64,000 nt of DNA from Branchiostoma floridae (GCF_000003815.2 NC_049994.1:4072786-4136785); one strand, 5' to 3'; positions 1 through 13,200 are shown, counted from the first letter of the stretch. The notes: generated by a model not told the origin, from the sequence alone. Program-made: numbers and translations.

Positions 1-15
1 TATCAGTCATTGTAC

Positions 16-3000
16 CTTGCTCTTTCCAGTCTTGTGGCTCAATGACAAAGCGTCGCCTGATCTTCAATGACTCATTTGGAACCTTATTACCCTTATAACG
101 ACAGGTGTAAGTCCCGAAGTCATCCAACTTTTCCATGGTTATATTGCACCAGAGGAAGGAGACTACAGTATCCAAAACCCTGAATCTTTGCTTTATGAAC
201 GTTGCCTTATGGTGGTTGTCGTCTTCAGTAATCTGTGAGAATACATAATAGTACACTGTCATAGCATGCAACTGTAGACAAGAAATTAAAAAATCTCATA
301 CCTACATCAAATATTTCAACTTTTTTTAAAATTTCTTACCGCCATAGCCCTAAACGTTAGTGATCCTCAACTTCTCTTCCTTAATCAACCCCAGTTATCT
401 CCCTCCTACAAGAGGTAATTTGTCTTAACCACATTCTATAGTCTACACCTCTCTACCCTCAGGAAGGGGGTGTCGGTCTGATAAGGTGGTATCTCACTGA
501 ACTTGCGCTTCCGTCACTGCGGGGTTCGGAGATTAATTTCAGAGCTAAACACCGAATTTTATTACGTCTTTTAAGTCGTAACGTTACTCTTACATATTAC
601 GCAATATCTAAATTATGAGAATCGGCGAAAATAACACAACAGTGACGCAGTGAACGAACCCCGCAAGCTTGACGCAAGTTCAGTGAGATACCACCTTAAT
701 TTAGAGAGATCCACACTTACCCTTTGTCCATTTCGATACCAGGACAGCTCTGCCACATCGGTATCTGCCACATCGATGTCTTGAACATATTCACAAGGTA
801 AAGAAAAGGTCCAACCTAGCGCAGAGGGGACTCCTACATGTAACATATTTGATATGATATTGTCTGACGAACACACAACCTTAAACAATTATTGCTATAT
901 TGCCTACAAACGCATTTAATTCTTTATTCGGAAATGTTAGCCTCTACCAGGCTTCGTGGATCGGTGGTCTAATTGTAGAAATTGGACAAATAGAGTTTAT
1001 AGCACGCTAAGGGAGTTAGCCGGCCAGAAGAGTACGTTTCCTCACCACAAACGGATGATAGAACACTGACCAAATAAGGTATGAACAGTACTAGTGATTA
1101 ATCAATCATTCAAGCACCAACGTTACCCATTGTACATGTGCCTGACTTAAAAATAGTTGTACTTAAAACAAAACTGTACAAGAAACGGAGACTAACGCAA
1201 AAAGACTATCGTCTGTGATCACTTCATGATAACTTACGTTTTCGGAATTCAAATTGCCAAGGGAAGATGATCTGGAACGTGGTGCTTAGGCGTTCCTCCC
1301 TAACAAGTCAAGTACATTACGGAAAAGATATCAAATATTTTGTCTCTCAATAGTTAATTTCTATTTACATTGAATAATTTGTAGCAATATGTAGTTTTCC
1401 ATACATGATTGAAGAATGTCTTATTTTTGTAGTGGAAGGAAACAATGATAATCACACAAATAGTTATGTAAATAGTAGGCATCCTTCCATCTTTACAGAT
1501 GATGGTAGCTCTCTGCATGGAGTTATGGCGGCTGTTTAAAAGTACGTCATCGAAATAATTCAGAAAAGGATATATGTGTCACATTTACAAAAAAAATCAG
1601 GAAATGATATATGTGTCACATTTACCAAAAAAATTAGGAAATTATATATGTGTCACATTTAACAAATATGGTACACATAGACATACCCTTCTGGCAATAG
1701 GATTTTAACATCGGAAGCATCTCGAAGAGGGAGGCCATTTTTCTTCAGAAGACAGTCGTAAACACCATAAGATGATGCGTTTTTGATGTCTATCTCAAAT
1801 GTCGCTAAGACTTTGTCAAAGTCTTTATCATCTGAGGGATTGATCTTGACTTTCAACCGAATCACCTGAAAAACAAAAGTCCAATTTCTCTTTAAATGAC
1901 GACCATAAGATGATTACTGTTTACATGTGTTATAATTCCATGTATCTATCAAACAATAAATAAAAAGCATGTAGGAAATGTCAAACGGATGTACGTAAAG
2001 CTGAAAAAGCTCTGCAATACGTTGATACATCAAGAAACTTCGTCATTGGCATCAATTAAGACAAGTAACCAAAATGTATTATTCTTCCCGAAGTGACTGG
2101 ACAGATCAGAGAAGAAATGCACAAATAGGTTTGAAGACGCTGTCTTATGTTTTCAAAATAAAAGAACTGGTGAAAACCCCTTCCGATATATTTTTAATGA
2201 CTCATTACCTACATGTACACGTTTTCCGTTCAATCTCACGAAAACTGCATAACGGTCGTCTTTTTCGCCGTGTTGGACAAGAAAACCACATGTGTGGATG
2301 ACTGTTGTGTTGACTGGAGTGATGACTGTAAAGGTAGGTGTGTCAAATAAAAATAATAATTACATGCATTATGGGGCACTACTGTAACCTGTAAGTATGG
2401 CTAACATCATGCAGCATCGGTCTCTTTTTCTAGTATTGTCTAATTTTTACATCATAACCCTGTGCATGTGTAAATGATGTCTAGTAACAAACTCAAGATT
2501 AGAATATCCTTAGTAACCCCACAAGTAGTTGTGCAAAATACTGTCTTAAAAGCAGTTGCAGCACAACCAGCACCATGCTTGTAACGTCCAAACAGACTAT
2601 ATAGAAGTTTCATCAGTGACTCATCACTAATGATTTTTATCAAAGGATACTTTACAATATATGATTATATATCCTAGCATAAGATTGCAAATCATAAGTA
2701 AATGTTATAATATACAATGTTTGAAAAATCACAGTAAACACACCTGAATACGGCTCCAAGTGTACGTATGTTTTGTTGTCAAATCTTTTTTCGATGAACC
2801 ATGACTGATTAATACAAGCACCATGTCTCTGTCGTATCACGCATTGGTACCGCCCGTACACGTCAGACGTTGTACTCAGAGAAAAATTGTTCTCAACATA
2901 GTATATATGTAGACGGTCCCGAGACGGTAAAGATACATTCCTTGACGCCGCCTGTAGTATAATAAGGCACAAGAATGTATTTCAAAAGGAGCATTTTCTC

Positions 3001-6000
3001 TTGACCAGGGCTAGAATTAACAGTGTGTTTTATTATTCCAAAGGTGCTGCAATCGCTAGTATTACGTCAAACGCACCTCAGTCTAATAGAGGGTTAATAA
3101 CCCGCCTCGGTATGTGTATCACAATACCTTGTCATTTGCTTTCACCACGCTGATGTTATTTGGTAGTCACAGCAAATGTAGGTTCGTGTAAAAACAAAAC
3201 AAAGAAAAAGACAACTATAAAACAAAGAAAAGTACTAATGAAAAGAGCCCACTGCATTACGTATACATAATGGATGAGTCATTAATTGTAATATTTGAAT
3301 TCTTGAGATTTTCGGTTCACCACTCGTGGCACTTTTATGGCGTCACGGCGTCATAATAACCCATATAAAATAAAGAGCCTTGACGTTCGTAGGGCAATCA
3401 CACAACTCAGAATTGGCTGTCACAAATTAAATATAGAAACCGGAAGATTCCAAAAAATCCCTATTGACCAGAGGGTTTGTCCATTCTGTCCAGAGCTAAT
3501 CGAAGACGAATATCACTTTATGGTTGTATGTCCCAAATATTCCGATATACGCAATTCTCTATACAGAAGGCTGTCATTTTGTACACAAGGATTTATCCAA
3601 ATGGACCTGAAGTGCAAATTCAGCTACATAATGACATGTGACAATCCCTGCATGGCAGATATAGGAAAATATATCAAAGAAGGTTTTGACATTAGAAATT
3701 CCCCAAATGATTGTAAAAGCCTCCAATGATTGTAAGAAACTTATCCCATACTGTACTCCTGTATTAGTTAGATAAGCCCTAAGTTAAGTTATAGCACTGT
3801 AGTTATGTAGATGCCATACTTTGTACCTCGTACAATTGTTGTGCAATAAAGTTATCTATAAAATGGGGACTTGGTCAATGTCATCTATCTATATGATAAT
3901 GGATAGTAATACCTCACCTCTTTTCCATCCTTGGTAAGCTGGACTTCCGAGTTGTTCCATGATGGCAACATCCACAAATCACATGAAAACTGAACTTGAT
4001 CTGCATTCAAACTCCAGGCCGGTTGTCCAACAAAGGCTGAAACGACAAAAGTTCTTTTGATTATTTGTTGTTCTTTTTTTTTTGTGGTGAATCCAAATGA
4101 TTGATTTTCAAGTGTAATTACGTTGGCACTGTGGAAAAAACATTACAATCCTTACAACGCTTTTGAACTAGTCCTTCTGATTCACCGCAAACTCAATTCG
4201 CTCCAAACAGTTAACTATGCTAAACGAGTTATCCTCTTCAGACGTTTTTCACAAAAATGCCCCTTCTATCCCAAAACTATTCGCTAGGGGGCCCAGACTT
4301 ATGGCACTTCTTCCTGAGTTAAAGAGCTATCTAACACCTAAAAATCGTGGCACTTGCTTGTTTAGAACGCAAGATAGCAAAACCGAAAGTTGTGCTGTAG
4401 TATCAAGAGAAGCCGCTAGGGGGGCCAAAATCTGATCATTTCCAGCTTTTATCACACCCCACCTACACACCAAGTATGAAACCAATCCACCGAGTCGTTC
4501 TTGAGATATCTTGTTCACACACACACACGCGCGCAGGGTAAAACGTAACCTCCATGAATATTTCATGGAGGTAATAAAAAAAAATGCAAACTGAATTCTT
4601 ACCTTCTGGACGACCTATGCGTAAAGGCTGACCCGCTTGGAAACTTTCCAGCATTGTCCCGTCTATACAGTCAGCCACATGTTGCTTCATCACACAGTGA
4701 TAATCTCCGAAATCTTCTACATCATCAACGGATATCTTTAATGATGCGTTGAATGCGTAGCCATCTGCCTTTACTGAAGTGGTTGAAGTCACCTACAGGA
4801 AGATTTTTAATAAATCATTTTATTTAACCAATTCGTGAAGAACTGTATTAAAGACGTTTACACACTGTGTACAGCTGATGTATAAGATTCCATAGTTGTA
4901 CAACGCAATAAAAGATAATGTTGTGGGAGGAAGTATAGAAGATACATAGAGACGTAACTCTTTTAGATGCCACGTAACTATAGCTCTTATAACATATTCA
5001 TCACCCCTCTTACGTATCCACTATTAGTACGTCCATACATGTAACGATTCAGTAAGATAATAATGTTTTCACAGCTCACCATCTTGTTGTCCTTCAACAG
5101 CATCATTTCACACAAACCCGTATCGCATGGGCAGCAGTCAAAGCAAAATACGAGACATGTCACTGCAGTTTTGCACTGATTGTCCAGCTTACGGTGCACA
5201 ACTACAGGCCAATCACGTTCCTCAAGATCTGGAAACAACAATGGAATGATGAGAATAGTTATTTGCATAATTTGTATTCGACGATGTTTACATTCACTTA
5301 ACTTCCAAAGCTACACGTATGAAGTTCCCGTTATTTGCCAGACTATGGATTGTAGAAAATATCAATACAATGCACCCATACCGTTTAGAGTTACACTAGT
5401 TCATCCACAAAGACACATACACACGTGCACATTCAAACACTACTGAGACATAGCCTTCTTTCCGAAATTAAAAACGATGTCCAACCACAGGCTTTACCAA
5501 ATAAAGCACAATCCATGATCTCTATTCTACTTTGCTTGCCGTATGGTTTCTTAATTGGTTTCTTAAGATGTCGATAGACATATCATGTGGATGATTCGTA
5601 CCGGTCGAACGACTTCACGATCTTGGCATTCCTTTTTGATGTCGTTATTTAATACCTTCAAATTTTAGATTTGAACTCACCTCCAAGAGTGAATGTGTCA
5701 ATAGAGGATATATGTGTCTCTCCTGCCTTTGTCAGTGCGTCACCATCGTAGATAGTAAGGTTACAGGAGTACACACCATAATCCGACTTATCGGCATTGC
5801 GAATGGACAAGATAGATCGGATCAGCAATGTGTTCTTGGGAACCCTACATGAATTGCTGATGTTTGAGGGAACTTTCACAACGTTCTCAGATATGGTAAT
5901 CCGACCATCCGATGTGTCTGATACCTATAAAGAGAGCATAAGAATAGGAATATAAGTCGAAAATTTACAACATCAAGAAATCCTTGACTAGAATTCCACA

Positions 6001-7358
6001 ACTTCGGACCTTTGCCAAATGATGATGTTAACATATGATAAACTGTTTAAGCGATAATGCAAATGAATTCATAATTTGCTTAACAACTACTGACATTTTC
6101 CGTACAAGTTACATATTTGTCAATTAAGAATTCAAGGTTTCATTGATGTGCAGAAGGCTATCATAAAAGTTACTCCGAGGCCCTGCTTTTTGCTTTTCTA
6201 ATCATTATAAGAGGCACAAGACACCGTGGAGAGGGACTAGAGTAGCCTCTATAGATAAAGAAATTAAAACAGTTACATCTTATCTTGATAAAGAAGGCTA
6301 TCTAGCATTTTCAAATCATTTATGCACATGACCCACCCAAAAGCATAACCTTATTGGCAAAGGTAAATAGTGCACGGTCTAGTGCACGACATAAAAGTGA
6401 ACTGTTACTGTGCTGTCAAAATTCTAAGGATGAATACAAGACCTTAATCAACTATAATTGTGCAAAGAATTTAGAGTTTAGCATTCCACATTATTTATGG
6501 CCCAATTCTGTTGATAAGCCTTTGCACTTACCCGCTTACTGTCTTTATACCACGCAAACTTCAACTTCAATCCGATATCAAGTGGATTGAATTCGAAATG
6601 ACATCTTAAATCCTGGCTCTGGCCAAGAACAACAAGTCTTGGTGACTGCGTGTCTATTGATTTTATACGACCAAAGTGCGAGCCTGCAATGTACAAAAAG
6701 CAAAATAAACTTCAAAAAGTAAGGTCATGCGACCGCTCTACGTGTCAATTACAGATCGGTACGGAATCAATACGTATGATCCAAAAATCTGAACTTTGCA
6801 TCTTCGACTTAGATCTTTGTGGTCACAATGACACTGCGCCCTCTTAATAAGGTGGTATTCTAACGTTGAACTGGAACGCGGTAATTTGAATCATACATTA
6901 CCACATATGCAAGACCTATAAAATGTACATGCAGAACGCCAAATATGACCGGCTCTGCTGCTACCTCTCTACTCGCCATTATGATTCAGCTTTCCCCTTA
7001 CAGACCTAGGCTGTTAACCCTTGTCCTGCTGTGGATTTACTCACCTTAGCTGGTTAATAAATCAGATCAGTACAACATAACCTATTCTGTACTGCTGCTG
7101 CATATTTACTTCCCCAATTGCGCTTTGCTCCGGTGTGCTGCATTTAAGTGAGAAATGCCATAAACCCATAAATATACGAGTACAGGACCAACATTCAGGC
7201 AATATATATGTGCATCCCGTATACATACAGGATCAGGAGTTAAACTCACCGGTACCCTCCTTTCCAGATGGACAGAATGTCATTCGAGCAGCTGAAGCTA
7301 CCGTGACAATTGACAAGAGAATGGTGGCAAAGACAACAAAGCACTTCAAATCGGCCAT
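16..7358 (-). CDS. Receptor gene 1: five-Ig, IL-1R-like TIR receptor, 3' end outside window (partial)
   Basis: Predicted type I membrane receptor. Exons in transcript order: 7250-7358, 6532-6683, 5681-5924, 5080-5228, 4603-4792, 3918-4036, 2744-2951, 2219-2325, 1687-1865, 1238-1299, 721-833, 16-232. Exon 1 encodes a signal peptide beginning MADLKCFVVFATILLS; an in-frame ATG at 7376 could add six residues. The remaining exons encode five Ig-like domains, each with a Cys in its first exon and a YxC motif (YGVYSC, FGDYHC, VYGRYQC, YGVYDC, FGTYTC) in its second. Exon 10 is a 62-nt linker. All junctions have GT/AG sites and phases matching genes 2 and 3. The stalk, membrane and TIR exons must lie left of base 1, so the TIR is inferred from the paralogs. 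Exon 8 uses a modest GTACAT donor. Confidence 0.82.
484..696. mobile_element. MITE with ~24-bp terminal inverted repeats (gene 1 intron 11)
   Basis: The left end aggtggtatctcactgaact is inverted at the right end, so the termini form inverted repeats of about 24 bp. TA dinucleotides flank both sides (482-483 and 697-698), as expected for a TA target-site duplication. No transposase is encoded. A related end (aaggtggtattctaacg) occurs at about 6847. Confidence 0.8.
1569..1663. repeat. Three-copy ~40-bp tandem repeat
   Basis: Three direct copies of a unit built around atatatgtgtcacattta, separated by A-rich spacers (caaaaaaaatcaggaaa and variants). It lies just downstream of gene 1 exon 9 in the transcript, within intron 9. 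Confidence 0.85.
3337..3729 (+). mobile_element. Non-LTR retrotransposon ORF2 C-terminal fragment
   Basis: The 130-aa open frame carries the Cys/His-rich C-terminal region seen after reverse transcriptase in many LINE proteins: ITQLRIGCHKLNIETGR, then RVCPFCPELIEDEYHFMVVC and P-Y-x-x-x-R. It sits inside gene 1 intron 6, opposite to the host gene, and lacks the catalytic RT domain, so it is a 5'-truncated insertion. The clade (RTE, CR1 or other) is not decided from this fragment. A plausible 3' end with aataaa lies near 3845. Confidence 0.7.
4110..4575. repeat. Partial copy of a dispersed AT-rich repeat family
   Basis: This shares long stretches with 24,650-25,022: a ctaacacc(t/c)aaaaat block, the reaches around gctaggggggcc, a short CA microsatellite, and the terminal palindrome cctccatgaa/ttcatggagg. 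The open frames here are repeat-derived and match translated frames of the other copies. It lies in gene 1 intron 5. Confidence 0.75.
7250..7358 (-). CDS. Gene 1 signal-peptide exon
   Basis: Coding exon 1. It encodes a hydrophobic leader (FVVFATILLSIVTVASA) followed by a short Cys-containing segment (MTFCPSGKEG). It ends in phase 1 at a GTGAGT donor. Genes 2 and 3 have equivalent exons ending AVCPPGKDG and TVCPEG, so the CP(S/P)GK-like motif after the cleavage region is a family feature. Confidence 0.85.
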
Positions 7359-7690
7359 CTTGACGAAGCCGATCATAGCAAATGCCAAGGGGACAAATTC
7401 CGCGTTTGTCGGGCAGGTTAAACTTTGTACCACTCATCTGTGTCAGAGTCCAAGCCACTCCCAGTGCTATTTGTTCACCTCGGATGTAATGTATTACTTG
7501 AGTTTAATCATGTTTCTATTTAACCCCATATGATCCTTAATATAACCATAATCATAGTAATCAACAGGTTTGAAGTTGTTGAGCGTTTATAAACAAGTGC
7601 ACAAATGGGTGCAAACGGCAAATTTGACAGCCATGTAAAGTTTGTTTAGTGAGTCATTCAGACCTTTGTCACCAACCAATTGTTATTAGT

Positions 7691-7700
7691 GGAAAGCACC
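7691..7700 (-). promoter_or_regulatory. Rel/NF-kB-like site upstream of receptor gene 1
   Basis: On the gene strand this reads GGTGCTTTCC, matching the NF-kB consensus GGGRNNYYCC at nine of ten positions. It lies 333-342 bp upstream of the ATG. Genes 2 and 3 have the same or a near-identical motif at almost the same distance. Function is inferred. Confidence 0.45.
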
Positions 7701-8290
7701 GAGGTTCGATTTTTTTATGTAGCATCGGTATGGCAATCACACAAAAGAGAAGGACATTTATGTCTCTACCATGCCATTGGCTTGTACCTGACTATAGCTA
7801 AATTCGCACTCCTATCTACATGCCTCACTTCCTAAGCCTCCATAGCAGACTCCCGCCGGCATGACGAGATTTGTATATTTTTCTTCTACTAGCTGTAAGT
7901 TTCTTTTTTCTAGTACAATAGAACTAACACCATGCATTTCATCAGAAAAATAAAACACATTTAAGTCCACAAAAGCCTGAATCGTAGAGCCAGCTAACAT
8001 ACCAGCCCCGGGGAGGAAAGCTTCTGACAGTGTAATTTGAAACACATGCTATTAAAGGACTTAAAACCCGTGCGTCTGATACAGATGCATGGGGGCGGTG
8101 TCCATCTCTACTTCTGTAGCCCTTAGGCCACACATTTGTGCAAGACACTACAGTAGGTGGCTTGTCCGCTGGTAGTGATGTGTGTTTAAGTCCCATATTT
8201 TTGTACCATATTTTTTGTCTTCGGTATGATCTGGCTGCAGTGCGACAACCTGGTAACAAAACGATCACTCTACAATTGAACTATTACACC

Positions 8291-8437
8291 GGTCGTGAAA
8301 GTCACGTAAAGTGCATTTTTAAGGGCCTAGCATCGGGGCATGGTGAGTATCGAACCCGGGACCTATTTGTTCAGAGATCTACCAGTTCTTTTCTTTTTTT
8401 GGAGCATGCAACAAAAGCACTACAATGGTGCGCCACA
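8291..8437 (-). mobile_element. tRNA-derived SINE (diverged)
   Basis: On the minus strand a tRNA-like head has box A-like GTGTGGCGCACC and box B-like CGGGTTCGATAC, followed by a body related to the copy at 19322-19463 (GCCCTT...GCACTTTACGTGACTTTC). A pyrimidine/purine-rich insertion interrupts the region between the boxes. Confidence 0.65.
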
Positions 8438-9074
8438 CCGACTTAATACAGTATTAAAGTAAATCATAAATTACGGTATTGACTCAAATATAGTATTATA
8501 GTATTGGCCCAATTAATTATAGTATAGTACTGGCTCAATCAATTATAATATTGGCTCAACTACAGTTTTACAGCATTGGCTAAATCATAGTATTAACTTA
8601 TTAATATTAACAGTACTTGAAATTACGCAAAGGACCATTAAGCTGGCCATTATATCTTTACACGTTTTACACTATAATGAAATAATGTATGAACGTTTGA
8701 ATGTTTGGTTTTCTATCAGCACTTTATACTTTAAGCACTAGCAATTATCAAATACCTTCATTGCACTCATTCTAAGCCTGTTCATAAGTAAGGAATTTAT
8801 ATTTCATTGACATATTTTCATTGGAGTAATTTGTCCACACATTCAATATAAAGTAATACGTGAAGGACTATAATGTACCTTTATCACTTTCTACTCGGAC
8901 CTGGACTATCATACTGTGCCCCTTCTCAGAACATTGTTTGAAGACGTCTTTGATTTGGTATCCAGTAAATAGTTTTTGACAGCGTCACGAAGGAATGTCT
9001 CTATATGCTCTAAGTAATTAAGTAATATTGTTAGGAAAAGGCAAAGATACAAATTAGAAGTAGTTAAAAAAATC

Positions 9075-9080
9075 TTTATT
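9075..9080 (-). terminator. Candidate poly(A) signal of receptor gene 2
   Basis: AATAAA on the minus strand, about 620 bases past the stop codon. The surrounding block is conserved beside gene 3, where the hexamer is changed to AATAAT. Another AATAAA at 9489-9494, about 210 bases past the stop, is an alternative. Confidence 0.45.
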
Positions 9081-9700
9081 TCTTTTCAGGTTCTTCTAAG
9101 CCTATTTACAACTTATTTGTAACCCAACTTACATATGCGTTCATACCGTTCAAGCTACATTCAAAAATCATTATCTATCTAAAATTTATTGGAGAAATGT
9201 GGCATAAACAAGACATTTAAAAGTATAGCCTAATATGATACGAAAAATATGTTATTCTCATATACATGTATATCTATCAAGCACACTAATAAACTGTTGA
9301 CATTGCCTCTAGTATTTACACTTTGCGCAAAGGGCTGCACCGCCACTACTAAACAGTATAAACATTAAGTCAGCTTGATTGCTTGCTTCCTGAATAGAAT
9401 ATGTCCCTCATTAAGAAGGCCTTGCTGACATCCTATGTCAGGCTGGAATCTTTCAACTTATACTTCTATGCATATATAGTATTTAGTATTTATTCATTTG
9501 CAAATTCATGCCCATAGGCTAATTGCAAGGGTACAGACAGTAAAAAGTAACAAGTGTCTAGATTCTTTACAGTATACAGCTATCTTATGATTCTACATAC
9601 TTACTTATATATAGCCAGTCTTGTTAGTAGGTACATTTTTTTGTATGAACCGACTTGTTGAGGAAGAGGGAACACTCTCACTCACTCACTAGAATCTTGA

Positions 9701-10281
9701 TCAGTCAGAACCGTTACTGGGAATATTTTGCCTTTGACGAAGTACAACATCATCTCTTTCCAGAGAGTCAGTTGGGACACCCCCATTAGAATCTTCAATT
9801 GCAAGTACCTCCACCTTTTCCTTCTTACGTTCTTCTTCAATACCCTCATCAAGTGGTAGGAATGAAGGTCCCAGCCACTCGTGCAAATTGGCCCAAAACC
9901 TTTCCCTAGCCATAGGTTCAGTCCAGTCCAGATATGTACGCATAGCTAGACCTCTTGGTATCTTACAGTCATCGTATTTGACGACAACCACACAATTTTC
10001 TCTTTGGTCAAGCTTTCGCTGGAAAGTAAGGGCCAGTTCATGCATGCACCATCCACTATTGATAAAGTTTTTGGACATGACCAAAATCACCTTGCGGCTT
10101 TGGTAAATGGCAGTAGCTATGTTAGTAAGTATCGGTTTACCTGCTTGAAAATCACGAGTATCGAGACATACTGTGTAACCGTTACTTTCAAGATTGCCTA
10201 ACAGATCCTCTCTAACCCAAGACCCATCCGAGCTGCTGTACGAGATGAACACGTCATAGTGGTGACTTCCTTCACTGGATC
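9701..10281 (-). CDS. Gene 2 exon 15: TIR domain and C-terminal tail
   Basis: One exon encodes the whole TIR. Box 1 is [15 protein letters not shown], box 2 region is [17 protein letters not shown], the C-helix has SGWCMHEL, and box 3 is RERFWANL preceded by RTYLDW. The WCxxEL and FW motifs are typical of Toll-like receptor TIRs. The tail after LGPSFLP is acidic and charged and ends [18 protein letters not shown]. The equivalent gene 3 exon is the same length (581 nt). Confidence 0.93.
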
Positions 10282-13200
10282 CTGGACAAAAGACACAATA
10301 CATTTTGTTTTGCTAGGTGTAACATAACATCAATCATAGCATGAAAGTTCATCTGTGTTGGCAAATGACATTATGGGTAAACTAATCTTTAACTAACCAA
10401 CACTAAATTAAGTTGGGACTTCTTACCCCACATTTTCAGCTGATTCCGTCAGTCTTGTTTATGGAATGGACCCGTTTACTGTAGCTTTCGAAACATATAA
10501 CTTCTGGAGTAGGTATGGGAATTCCATACATGAAATTTATGTAACCTATTAGTAACAAATAAAACGAAGCAAATGAATAGAAATTAAGCATATTGGGATG
10601 CAATGTACTCACTTTCCATTTGCTGTATGTTCTCCAATGTCACACGTATGTCTCTTTCTAAGAACTTCTCTTTGATCCATGGGCCGGTAGTCACAAAAAC
10701 TAGGGCTACTAACAGAATCACCACTACCTTGGCGGCCTCTGTGTAAGAGAAAAGAGTATATTCAAACAAGAATTATACTAACAAGTGCTTCTAAAAAAGC
10801 TGTGTCTTGGCTTGTAGTAGGGATATCGTCAGGAAAAAGTACATCGGCGCTTCTCCGGCGCTCATCAATAAACATGAGAATTGCAACAAAATAAGCAGAG
10901 ACAACCAAAACAAGTGCTTTAAAAAAAGCTGGCATTTTGCCAAGGTTTGCGTGTGTGAACGTTTTTTCTAGTTATTAGAATGTCATATGAATAGAAACAG
11001 AGTAACTAAACCTGATATGGTCGCATGGAGAGATTCACAAAATTTGCAAATGAGGCATGTCCAGGAATATGAAATTGATATGTTTAGTGAAACTTTTTGT
11101 CATACAGTATGCAATTTGTTCGACATAAAATCAGTTTCTTCTCGTGCAATTATGTGATATTGATGTTGAAGGGGCATTTTAAGGAAAGTTAGAACGACAT
11201 ATAGGCAGAGACATTACATGTATTATGTATTACATGTCTGTTCATTCATTCAAACATCCCAATTGTGGAAAAATTCAAAACTATAACAGAAAGTCCCAAA
11301 TGTTCTGGTCAAAAGACAAAAGTATTGTTAACTACTTCTTTAAGGTATCGGACCGGAGTTTCCTCTACGATTTCGGAGGTTGGCGGGCAGCCTCAGGCCG
11401 AAGGGCTACAGTTCCGCTAGCGAACGTAGGACGCGAAACTTAATCAATATGGCGGAAAGCCGTTTACTGCCTCTTTCCGACAAACCTATTCGTACCGTCT
11501 GTTGCCTCTTTATTTTGGGTAGAATATGTAGTAAAATCTTGATTTTTGACCCGAAACTATCATTTTTAACACTTTTTGGATCGAAGCTGCTTGGAAAAAA
11601 ACGAATTTTCCCAGGATAACGGCCTACGTGGTAGAGAAGCTAAATGCTTCATGTTTGTGTAAAATGAAAATAAAAAAATTCCATGTGATAACTTTTTTGC
11701 AATCTCCGATGACGTCACTTCTTCGAAATCGCATGAAAAACGCCGCTATTTGGGTCATCAGGCGAAAAAACCGCATCACCGTTGCAGCGGACTAATACAA
11801 AAATGGTTTCGCTGGCCGACCAACTACTCATCGCACAAAAACAATACAGAACAGTACAGGCTTTTCAGAAAATACGACAAATCTATGCTCAGCTATATCG
11901 ATCACCAAGCAATAGGGAGCAAAAGTTTGGGAGACAACAGCGCACTTCCGGCCTATTACACCACCCTTCCGGCAACTCCGGTCAGATTTGAACTCCGACC
12001 CGGAACCTTAACTTAATTAATGGATGTAAAAAAAAATAATAAAAAAGAAAGTTGAAAAAAAATTCCAGTTCACGGAGTCGAACCCGGAGCGTTGGATTGC
12101 GACGCGTAAGCTTTACGACTGAGCTACACTGCTTGTTGTAAAATAACATGTTTTAGCAGGTATAGAATTGTATGAATCTGTATCTATCGCAAACCTGGCT
12201 GCCTTCTCATCGGCAAATTTCTGGTGATTTAAGTATTTAGCAGCTAAACAAGCACATCACAAGAAAGAGAAATATGTATCCTTTATCTGCATGGTTAACT
12301 TTATCTTTAGGAACGGATAGGTTTCATACCTTCAGTGTGAAAAGATGCTAGAAATATACCGAACGTAGGTCTGGGAAATTTACTTCATTAACATAATTTA
12401 TGTCAGATGAATCTATGGCACAATAAACATGTTTTTGAAAACATTTTGACACACAATGAATATGCATTATTCTTTTAGACAAAATAAATGTCTTTTTAAT
12501 TTTGTGTAATTTGCGATGTATCTTTACCATAAATATAATGAGTTAAGGTGTTTATTTACTACACTGGACCACAAACAGTGACACACGCCTGAAAGAGAGT
12601 TTTAAAACTCGGCTGGGATGTACCATTGTCTAACTAAGCATTCAAATTGGGCAAGTAAAGAAGGGCCTTTGGAAGGGCCTTTGGAAGGTTGAACGTTGAA
12701 CCATTGATTGGTTGAAGGAAGAAACGGAGCACAGTAAAATGACATCAAATCGAATTTGCATGCATTGTGACAACACTGGGGATAGGTAAAATGTTATATT
12801 TACTTGTGGCAAGGGTATTGCTATCTTGTTAGTCAACTGTGTACATTAATGTAATTCTTCAATAGCGCATCGATGAGACGATACACAACAAAAGCTCCAC
12901 AACGATCTAACATAATGGGCGTATGCATAAAGCTTGAACAATGGTGATATATCGTGTCATATTGGACATCTGTTGCCAAGTGCATTCTTGTAACTGGCAA
13001 AACTGCTGTTGAAAAAAAGAAACCTTGAAACATGGAATCACTCCCATATCTTGCATTTCAATTTATTTTTGAAAGTGGGATGTGAAGAATGAGAATACCA
13101 AATATGTCAATGACATCAATGAAAGTAAACATTCAAATGACATCCTTAGCAAGTTAACTGTACCTGATAAAGCATTGTCGCGCACTCGAATGCCGTCAGC

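Larger units (their letters stand above)
7377..9000. other. Intergenic region between receptor genes 1 and 2
   Basis: Contains the presumed promoter of gene 1, a tRNA-derived SINE at 8291-8437 and AT-rich sequence with short repeated motifs (tatagtattggctcaa) at about 8460-8600. From about 8810 it shares sequence with the 3' flank of gene 3. No convincing coding exon seen. Confidence 0.6.

Noticed and set aside
2209-2218. GTAATG donor 10 bases further for gene 1 exon 8
   Set aside because: It breaks the phase shared by the paralogs (107 nt in gene 3); the donor at 2218-2217 keeps the frame.
4217-4435. 72-aa ORF
   Set aside because: Lies in a dispersed repeat; the equivalent frame is broken in other copies.
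7135-7533. 132-aa plus-strand ORF
   Set aside because: Antisense shadow of the gene 1 signal-peptide exon; no splice or family support.
12068-12140. Functional tRNA gene
   Set aside because: Acceptor and T stems do not pair and the anticodon loop has the wrong size.
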